A stretch of DNA of 8,142 nt. It comes from Methanobacteriota archaeon (GTDB taxonomy: Archaea > Thermoplasmatota > Poseidoniia > Poseidoniales > Poseidoniaceae). The notes below the pieces were generated by a model. It saw only the letters and a list, made by a program, of their open reading frames with translations, was not told where the DNA came from and searched no databases. Below are positions 1 to 7,100 of the stretch, piece after piece. The stretch covers positions 1 to 8,142 of the forward strand of contig PBXF01000036.1 in the NCBI GenBank assembly GCA_002727515.1, in the 5' to 3' direction. A program made the translations under genes and the position numbers. Numbering within the stretch: the first letter of the stretch is position 1; every line of letters begins with the position of its first letter.

Positions 1-98
1 AAGCCTCCAGTACACGATTCTGCGATAGTGATGGTTGCCCCGACTTCTTTTAGGCGACGCACTAGACGAGCCGCGATAGACTGGATTTGTTCATCCAT
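1..98 (-). CDS. pncC: CinA C-terminal / nicotinamide-nucleotide amidase-type protein, 5' end only
   Basis: Only the first 32 codons lie in the window. They read MDEQIQSIAARLVRRL followed by KEVGATITIAESCTGG. The AESCTGG motif, after a short amphipathic helix and a beta strand, is the signature of the CinA C-terminal domain. Members of that family deamidate nicotinamide mononucleotide to nicotinate mononucleotide in pyridine nucleotide recycling, in the cytoplasm. Because the motif falls at residues 26-32, this looks like a stand-alone PncC-type protein and not a two-domain CinA with an N-terminal MoCF domain. The start is well fixed: an in-frame TGA lies at 104-102, one codon upstream of the ATG at 98. 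No Shine-Dalgarno is well placed; a GGAG at 121-118 is about 19 bases away. The gene is divergent from the tRNA-Val. Family assignment is firm; enzymatic function is inferred from family. Confidence 0.85.
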   Translation of the reverse strand, partial: MDEQIQSIAARLVRRLKEVGATITIAESCTGG

Positions 99-174
99 TG
101 GTCATGCGTGGCAGTCGCTCCTTCTTGAAGTTAGAGGGGTGTGATTCAAAAAGAGGAGCTGGGTAGGCTAGCAC
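99..174. promoter_or_regulatory. Divergent intergenic region between the pncC-type gene and tRNA-Val, candidate shared promoter area
   Basis: These 76 bases separate two divergent genes, so both promoters should lie here. An AT-rich stretch at 143-151 (gattcaaaa) is centred about 27 bases upstream of the tRNA's first base, the expected position of an archaeal box A. Read on the minus strand, the same stretch (CTCTTTTTGAATC) lies about 50 bases before the pncC ATG. Neither is a good match to the TATA consensus, so the assignment is positional only. Confidence 0.3.
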
Positions 175-247
175 GGGCCCGTGGTCTAGCGGTTATGACA
201 CCTCGCTTACACCGAGTTGATCGTGGGTTCGATTCCCACCGGGCCCA
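175..247 (+). tRNA. tRNA-Val (anticodon UAC)
   Basis: A complete cloverleaf can be folded by eye. The acceptor stem GGGCCCG (175-181) pairs perfectly with CGGGCCC (240-246), with discriminator A at 247. The D arm has GTC (184-186) pairing with GAC (197-199) around a loop containing AGCGGTTAT. In the anticodon arm, 202-205 pair with 213-216 around the loop CTTACAC (206-212), which gives U33 followed by anticodon TAC at 208-210, reading GUA valine codons. The outermost pair, 201/217, is a C-T mismatch. The variable loop is five bases. The T arm is GTGGG, TTCGATT, CCCAC (223-239). CCA is not encoded (ACTT follows), so it would be added post-transcriptionally, as is common in archaea. No intron is present. 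Isotype and boundaries are secure. Confidence 0.97.
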
Positions 248-257
248 CTTCGCTTAA

Positions 258-284
258 ACAGCCTCGCTGTACGCTATTTATTTT
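258..284 (+). terminator. Short hairpin with T-rich tail after tRNA-Val
   Basis: ACAGC (258-262), loop CTC, and GCTGT (266-270) form a perfect 5-bp stem. On the plus strand it is followed by the T-rich stretch TATTTATTTT (275-284). It lies 11 bases after the tRNA and just beyond the stop codon of the converging HAD gene, so it is well placed to end tRNA transcription. On the minus strand the stem is followed only by TT, so support for terminating the HAD transcript is weaker. Archaeal termination depends mainly on U-tracts, so the tail may matter more than the stem. Confidence 0.45.
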
Positions 285-954
285 AGTCATTTAGACCAAG
301 AAAAGGTCTCAAATCATCAAGATTTTTTGAGTTAACAACTGGAATACCTGCATTTTTGAATGCTGATATTGCGGTTTCTCTTTGAGGATTGAATCCAATA
401 AATGTTGAACCTTCAATATTCATAGACAAATCCATACTAGAGTCTCCAACACAGACCAAGCGTTCAGGAGGACAATCAATCATCTGGATTAATTTGTTAA
501 TAGAAACATCCTTCGCCATAGATGGCACTCTAACAATTCCTTCATCCTGTAACCAACCATCTTCATCAAATTCAAAGCCATTAGCAATCCAATCATCAGC
601 CTTTACCATAGCTGCTATAGATTGAACATACAGATCAACTCCTGCAGAAACAATAGCGACGTATACGCCATTATCCTTTAGTTCTGCAACTAATTCTTTT
701 GCTCCTTCCATCAATTTACAGCCAGAATAAGCCCTGAAAATATCATCTCTGTGAATCTTAGGTGACTTTTCTTTCCATAATGCAATATCTGCAGCCATGA
801 ATTCAGAATCGGACAATTCCCCAGCCATAAATTGGCTTAGTAATTCCCCAGAATCAGTTCCATAGTGATCGTGAATCGTTTTCCATGACGAAATTGAGTC
901 AGCTAAGACTCCATCACAGTCGAAAGCAACACATAGTGGCTTATCCATATCCAT
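283..954 (-). CDS. HAD-superfamily phosphatase, phosphoserine phosphatase-like (HAD-IB type)
   Basis: This is a complete 223-residue cytoplasmic protein with no signal peptide or membrane segment. All four HAD motifs are visible. Motif I is FDCDGVL, with nucleophile Asp12 and general acid/base Asp14. Motif II is Ser103 in IVSAG. Motif III is a lysine in the MAKDVSINK region (Lys148 or Lys154). Motif IV is GDSSMD, with Asp171 and Asp175 for magnesium. A helical cap at about residues 18-80 contains SSWKTIHDHYG and EFMAADIALW, a pattern I associate with archaeal SerB-like HAD proteins. Length fits that family (about 200-225). The likely reaction is phosphomonoester hydrolysis; phosphoserine is the best guess, but the cap is too divergent to fix the substrate. 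The ATG at 954 is chosen because the ATG at 968 is out of frame; Met3 (948) is an alternative start. The gene converges on tRNA-Val and is probably monocistronic, being separated from the giant gene by a terminator-like hairpin. Confidence 0.9.
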   Translation of the reverse strand: MDMDKPLCVAFDCDGVLADSISSWKTIHDHYGTDSGELLSQFMAGELSDSEFMAADIALWKEKSPKIHRDDIFRAYSGCKLMEGAKELVAELKDNGVYVAIVSAGVDLYVQSIAAMVKADDWIANGFEFDEDGWLQDEGIVRVPSMAKDVSINKLIQMIDCPPERLVCVGDSSMDLSMNIEGSTFIGFNPQRETAISAFKNAGIPVVNSKNLDDLRPFLGLND

Positions 955-995
955 TCCCTATCTTCCATTGGCTTTAGAACATTGTATGTGCACGA

Positions 996-1002
996 GATAA
1001 AT
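996..1002 (-). promoter_or_regulatory. Candidate TATA box for the HAD phosphatase gene
   Basis: On the minus strand this reads ATTTATC, about 45 bases upstream of the HAD ATG at 954. Archaeal transcripts start about 25 bases downstream of the TATA centre, which would give a leader of about 20 bases. It is the best TATA-like match seen between the HAD start and the hairpin, but it is a single short motif with no independent support. Confidence 0.3.
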
Positions 1003-1035
1003 CCTGTATCAACAGGTATACGCTACGCTGTATAC
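1003..1035. repeat. Palindromic elements upstream of the HAD gene (possible operator)
   Basis: CCTGT (1003-1007) and ACAGG (1012-1016) form a perfect inverted repeat around ATCA. Immediately beside it, the self-complementary hexamer GTATAC occurs twice (1016-1021 and 1030-1035), separated by 8 bases that include part of a tandem ACGCT repeat. The elements abut the candidate TATA box on its upstream side, where an archaeal activator or BRE-region binder would sit. The repeats are seen directly; an operator role is inference, and a cruciform or chance palindromes are alternatives. Confidence 0.35.
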
Positions 1036-1043
1036 ACGCCAGT

Positions 1044-1080
1044 AAAAAGAGAACCTCTACCCCTCCGAAGAGGGGTTGAG
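1044..1080 (-). terminator. UUCG-capped hairpin plus U-tract after the giant surface protein gene
   Basis: On the minus strand, CCCCTC (1075-1070), loop TTCG (1069-1066) and GAGGGG (1065-1060) make a perfect 6-bp GC-rich stem closed as C(UUCG)G, an exceptionally stable tetraloop. The stem extends to about 11 positions (1080-1055) with one T-T mismatch. The pyrimidine-rich tail GTTCTC then leads into TTTTT at 1048-1044. It begins 20 bases after the giant gene's TGA (1103-1101), so it fits a rho-independent-like terminator or a 3'-end stabiliser. It also separates that gene from the HAD gene 90 bases further on. Confidence 0.65.
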
Positions 1081-1100
1081 ATTACTCAATTCATTTGCCT

Positions 1101-4100
1101 TCAAAGACCAGACCAAGTTCTTAGTACGGATCCAGGTGCCCCATTTGCTGGGTTGTAACTGATTGATACGTACAGGTTTGTCAATGGCTCACCATCTGCA
1201 GTCGATGTTCGAATGTAGATAGTATCACCAGTATCGAAACTAGATTTGGTCACACCACTTTCAGAGCCAACAGCATCTGTGAAGGTAACCATTGTATCTG
1301 AGTTACCTGGGAAGAACCCATACACAGTAGTATCTGCTAGATTGTAAGATTCAGTTACTGTATCTCCAACAGAGTCTGTGTACTCAACTGTTACTTGAAC
1401 AGCTTGTGTAGCGAGTTCAACTTGGCTTGCTGTTATTGTGATTCGATGGAACGAATCCTCTCCGCCTAGAGCTTGGCTCGAATCTAGTGTGAACGAAATA
1501 CGAGGTACACCCTTGGCAGATGTATCCGCTAGACTTGATGCCCAGACATAGATAACACCAGATAGAACCACAGTGATCGCTACCATCAAGATAGTAGCGA
1601 TAACTGGGCTCACCGCTTGTTCATCGTCTTCAAGAGTCATTTCATCCAATTCCTCTTGTTCTTCGTCACGGCGGCTCTGTAGCACTAGAGCGCTCACAAA
1701 CAGACCAGCAGCGCTGATTGCAATGATTGAAGGTGCGAACGATGGTACGTCTGCAATTCCAATCAGTCTTACAACAGTTGGTAGGTCTTGTCCGGTTGCG
1801 ATAGTTGTCTTACCGAATGTTCTTGGTTGTGCACAGTCTGATCCATTGTCTTCAGTGCTCATCAAGTTGTTACACCAGTCTTGGTCTTCCAGCATTGGTC
1901 TTCTCTTGTTGTTCAGAGTTACCGCAGATGGGTTACCATCAGCATCAACAGATGATGTTCCGATTTCACCAGGACAACTCCATGCATCTTGTTGGACACC
2001 GTTGGTGTCAACACAAGCATGTGCGTATGGGAAAGAGTATCCGAAGAATCTCTCTGTTGGTGATACGGTCATGTCACAAGATTCTGCAACACAAGTTAGG
2101 ACATCTACTTCAACCCAAACTCTAGATGTTGTAGCAGTTATGTATACCATGTCTGTTACTTCGATTTCCTCTCCGTAAGCAGGTGGAACAACATATTGTG
2201 TTCCTAGTGATACATATTCTTCAGCATCTGGGTCATCGTTGTTGTAACCATCACTGTGGAATGTTACTTCCAGCATGTGGTCGTAGTTGTATGGTCCTTC
2301 ATCTCCACCGTGACCGATTGAGACAGTTGTTGGCACAAATGTCTTCGGCATGATGTTGCTGACTCCGTTGAAGTCAAATCCACTGACTGAATCTAGGTAG
2401 TAGTCTGGTACATTCTCTGCAACGTTGTCGACACGGATGTACAGTGTTACACTGTCTTCACCTTGCTGATAGTTAGCAGTTGACATACCGTAGTTTGGTA
2501 TGTAACTTGGTGCTGTTGCTGTGTCGTGTAGATACAGAGTGATCGGACAGAATTCACCAGATAGAGGTACCTTCTGATGCTTACCACCGTTGTTCAAGTA
2601 GTCAACTTCCCACTCAGGAGCGTTTGTTGTTGCGTCCTTGATTAGGTCGAACACGATGTCGTCTCCGTTGATTGTAGCTGAGAAGTAGTTCTCATAATCA
2701 CAGGTTTCAGACTTCACAATTGACCAGACTAGGTCTTCGTCATTGTGATCGTTATCGTGCTTCATCATTGCCAAATCGTATGTCAAGTTGTCAACATTTT
2801 CGTCATCTTCAGTTAGTGTAACCTTCCATGGGAAGTTTGGAACATCTCCATTACCATCCATGATTACTGCGTAATCGTCAGATGCAGAGTTAGCATTCCA
2901 TTCTACCACTTCAGGAGCGTCGTTAACCGGAGTTACCGAGAACACTACTTCCATGTCTTCTGCTTGGGTGTTTTCATCAACCCATCCGTACGCTTGACAG
3001 ATAGTCTGAGTCATTCCAGTAGGTGTTCCATCAGGCATGTATTCTGGTATGAATGATGCAAGTCCAAGGTAAAGGTTGTAACAACCTGTTACAGTGATTG
3101 GTCCAAAGACTGGGTGCGTTACTGGGTAATCGATTAGCCAAGAGTATGAAACACAACTTGCCTTTACATCGGATGTTCTACCTAGGTATGTGTTCTGACA
3201 GTATCCACCATCGTCATTCAGAGACAGGACAATAGTACAGTCTCCACCTAGTTCCCAATCTGCATTTTCCTTAATGGTCAATTCATTGTTGATCACAGAT
3301 ACTGTGTATGCTGGACATGGATTGTATCCACTTGTTGTGGAGAATCCGTCAGTAAACACAGAGTCCCATGAACCCCAGTTTGCTTCTGTGTCTACTCCAT
3401 AGGCTTCCATCCAGAAGTCTGTGTAGTTTAGACCAGAGTATACCTTACCAGTAGCATCGATTGTACTGTCACAGCCATCATCAGAGCGGACTGCTGTTAC
3501 CTTGTTACCGGATGAATCCATGTATTCCTGGTACCATACAGATCCACAGCCATTCTGAGCCAATAAGTAGGTCAGAATTGTTACATCGTTCAATGTTGGT
3601 AGAACATATGTACCATTTGGCGTGATGCTGGTTGGGTCTCCAGAGATTGGAATGTCTTGCCATCCACCAGCTGCGGTCATGACTGCACCAACTTCAGCAA
3701 ACATAGCAGGAACTGTTGCGTACTTCTTTTGTACCCAGTATGGTTCTACTGTTACGTTGTCTGACTTGATCTTTGCAGCCCAGTTGTAAACTTGAGGCTG
3801 TTCGTTAGCCATGTCATTGCTTGCCATATCGATGATGTAGGAACCAGTTGCGTTAGCAGCAGATCCTAGGACCTTGCTCACACTTCCGAATCCTTCATCC
3901 AGGACGTTCAGGTTTCCAGCACCATCATCAGAGAACACTGGCATACAGTCTGCACGCTCTGTGTTACAGATAATTGGAGCATCGTTCACGTTAACAACTG
4001 TGAATACAATTGTTTCAGAGTCTGTCAATCCATGAGAGTCTTCTACTTCGAAGTGGAAGGTGTAAGCACCGAATTGGTCGTGGTCAGGAGTAATCAATAG

Positions 4101-7100
4101 ATCCTGGTCGACCAAGTTGTTGCTCAATAGCATGGAAGGACTGTTGGTTGGGTCTGCGTCATCTGCTACAGTCCAAACCAAGGTAGCCTCGTCATCTTGA
4201 ACATCGTCAGCCTTGTCAAGCAAGCTTAGTGTGTACAGTCCACTGTCTTCATCAACGGTAATGTCAATTAGGTCAGTGATTACTGGACATGCACGCTTAA
4301 TGTCAATTGGTAGGTTGACATTAGTTGCCATTGAGACATCGGTTACTGTGTGCCAGTCTTCTTCACAAACTGCATCTACCTTGACTGATATGTCGTATTC
4401 CTTTGCATCTGTTGGTGTGTTAGTACCCACATAGCTTCGGTAAATTAGTAGATGGTTCTGTAAAGAGTCTCCGTCAGCCAAATCACTGTGTCCTAGCATT
4501 AGGGTCATTTCTTCTGTGAAGGTTTGACCTGTTGCGCCAGTAGCGACTGATTGATCTGGGTGTACTGATTCAATAGCACCAGTAGATTCATCTTGTACGA
4601 TAACAATCATTCTAACTGTGTCAGATGGTTCTCCGATACAATCCCAAGGAATTGAGATTTCAGTGTCGGTGTCACCAGACCAGCCAATATAGGAATCTAG
4701 GTTGTTACATGATGAGGTTACATCAGTCCATCCTGTGAATCCATTGACCTTCAGTCCAGAGTTACCATCTGTTCCATCTTCTGCCCAGAAGACATAGTCT
4801 GCTGCGAATGGCAGTGAGTGAGAGACATACCAGCTTTGTCCGGTTGTGTCTCCACCAGTTGTGGAATCAATGTATATCTGCAAGTCTGCTGTTCCAAAGT
4901 CGACACCTGTTAGTGCAAGGTGTAGATAGTTAGCATCCCATGTAGCGAGGAAGTCCTCATCAACAGTGTCTGACATTACACCAGGCATTGCATCGTCTGA
5001 AGGATTCTTCACGTTGTTGAACCACTCAGCGGTGTCACCATCAGCAGTAACGAATGAATTTCGGTATGCTGGTGAAACATATGCTGCTTGTTCACCGTCT
5101 GTTGATTGGATTAATAGTCCAACGTCAGATGGTTCATTGCTCTTGTGAGTAATGTCCAAGTTCAGCAAGTTTCCTTCGTGGATGACTGCTGTTGATGCGA
5201 GAATTAGTTTGCTAGCATCGACTGTGTTACCAACCGAAGTTACTGTGCTGTAATCTCTTGCATCAATCTGAGTGTTTACATCGTCCCATGTTAGATTCTC
5301 GACAGATCCTTCTGCGCCACCGTCTATGATTAGAGCAGTGTCTGCATCAGATTCTCCACCGTTCCATCTGAAGTCAACTCCATCAGAGTTTAATCCAAAC
5401 TTACCGGAGGTGTCCATGTCTGTTGCATCTAGAGTAGATGTTCCTGTGACATACATTGCAGACCCGTTAGAACCTGAAATCATGTGTGCCCCATCGACTA
5501 CTACATCAGTGTCTTCAGCATACACACCGTATGAGTTACCTGACAAGATTGCATCTCCTTCAACAGTCAATGAACCGCCAGTTTGCTCTACAGTTGTTGT
5601 GAAACCAGTTGCTTCAGTTCCATGAAGAACAATGTCATCATTGGTACCTGCAATGTTTATTCCGATTGAATCGAATGAACCTGCGGAAGCATTGGTCACA
5701 GTTACACTTCCCCACATGTTCAATGCTGGGTGTAGTGAACAGTGGTATGTGTATGTACCAGCGTTCAAGAACGTGTATGTGTGTGTAGATCCTAGGTTCA
5801 TTACTCCAGAAGAGAATAGTGAATCATTGGATACGACATCGTGAGGTACTCCAACACCTGTTGAGTTGATGTAGTACTCGTTAGCTCTCCAACGGATAGT
5901 ATCACCAGTGCTGATTGTGATATTCTGTGGTGCGTACGATTGTGCGTTCACTCCGACAGTCCACAATTGGCCACCAGATCCTCCGACTGCTGTGATAGTA
6001 GATTCAGTATCAACTAGGTCACAACCTTCTGTAACAATTCCGTTCTCCATTACCGAGATTGTGTTACCACCTGTGTTGATTATAGATGAACCACAATCTT
6101 CAGCCCAGATACCTACTGCTGCTGGAGCAGTTCTACCTGTTGATTGGGAGATGTCGTTGTTAGTTACATTCACTGTGTATCCGAATCGGATTCCGTCAAC
6201 AAGGATACCACCGTCTGCATCGACTAGTGTGTTCCCGTCAATTATTCCGTTTCCAGATAGTGTGTAAATTCCTGCGTGAGCAGAATCACCGTCTCCATAG
6301 ATAACGTTGTCAGTTACCTCATAATCAACCGCACCACGTAGGTAAATCGGTTGTTGAGGGCTACTGAATATGTTCTCAGTAACTACCAATCCAGTAGTTC
6401 TTCTGTCTTGTACGTATACACCATATTCAGGCGCTGTTGATCCAGCAAAGGTGTTACCCTTGACTGTTACATCATCAGCATAAGAACTTAGAGCGAACCA
6501 TACGCCAAGTCGACCCACATCGTTGAATGTGTTGTTTTCGATTACTGCGCCATCTGCTCCCCATTGTCCGGATGAGTAGTAGTAGTAGTAACCTTGTCGC
6601 TTTAGGTATGTACCTACCAAACAGTCGTTCAGAACGTTATTCTTAATGGTTGAATAAGTTCCAGATACTCCACCTACTGCTGTGATTAAACACATATTCT
6701 CATTTCTGGTAGTAAGACCGAAGTGTCCACTGTTTACGTGGGTTATCACGTTGTTCTGTATATCGAAGAATGGTGTATCAACCCAACTATATGGTCCAGG
6801 TTCGTTAACAATTGACAGAATGTTAGTCAATTTCGAATTGTGGATCATTGGTATGACATCGTTCCAGTTAAAGTATCCAATCTGAATACCCTGTGCCTTT
6901 CCATCAACGTAAGACAATCCCAACCATGTAGAATTGTTCGAATACAATTCTGCACCATATGGGTACGTAGACCATACTACTGCTCCATTACGGCTAGGTG
7001 ATGTAGCTGTAAACAACAGCGTACTGTCGTTGGTTTGGGTCTTAGTATTTCCATCGATATACCAGATTCCTGTATCGACCATAACAACGTCACCATTTAA

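Noticed and set aside
225..247. tRNA-Val 3' end as an integration (att) site for an island carrying the surface protein
   Set aside because: No second copy of the tRNA 3' end was found in the window, and no integrase or mobile-element gene is present. A distal repeat beyond the window cannot be excluded.
389..625. Plus-strand open frame of 78 codons opposite the HAD gene
   Set aside because: It overlaps the conserved HAD motif IV and motif III regions in antisense and has no recognisable feature of its own.
1573..2178. Long plus-strand open frame of 201 codons opposite the giant gene
   Set aside because: It is antisense to a continuous coding frame with recognisable domains; its translation is low-complexity Ser/Thr/Val with no motif. 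The other plus-strand frames across 4200-7900 were dismissed for the same reason.
2740..2765. His/Asp-rich stretch KHDNDHNDED as a specific metal site
   Set aside because: It is a short acidic loop typical of this protein's overall composition, with no spacing that matches a known metal-binding motif.
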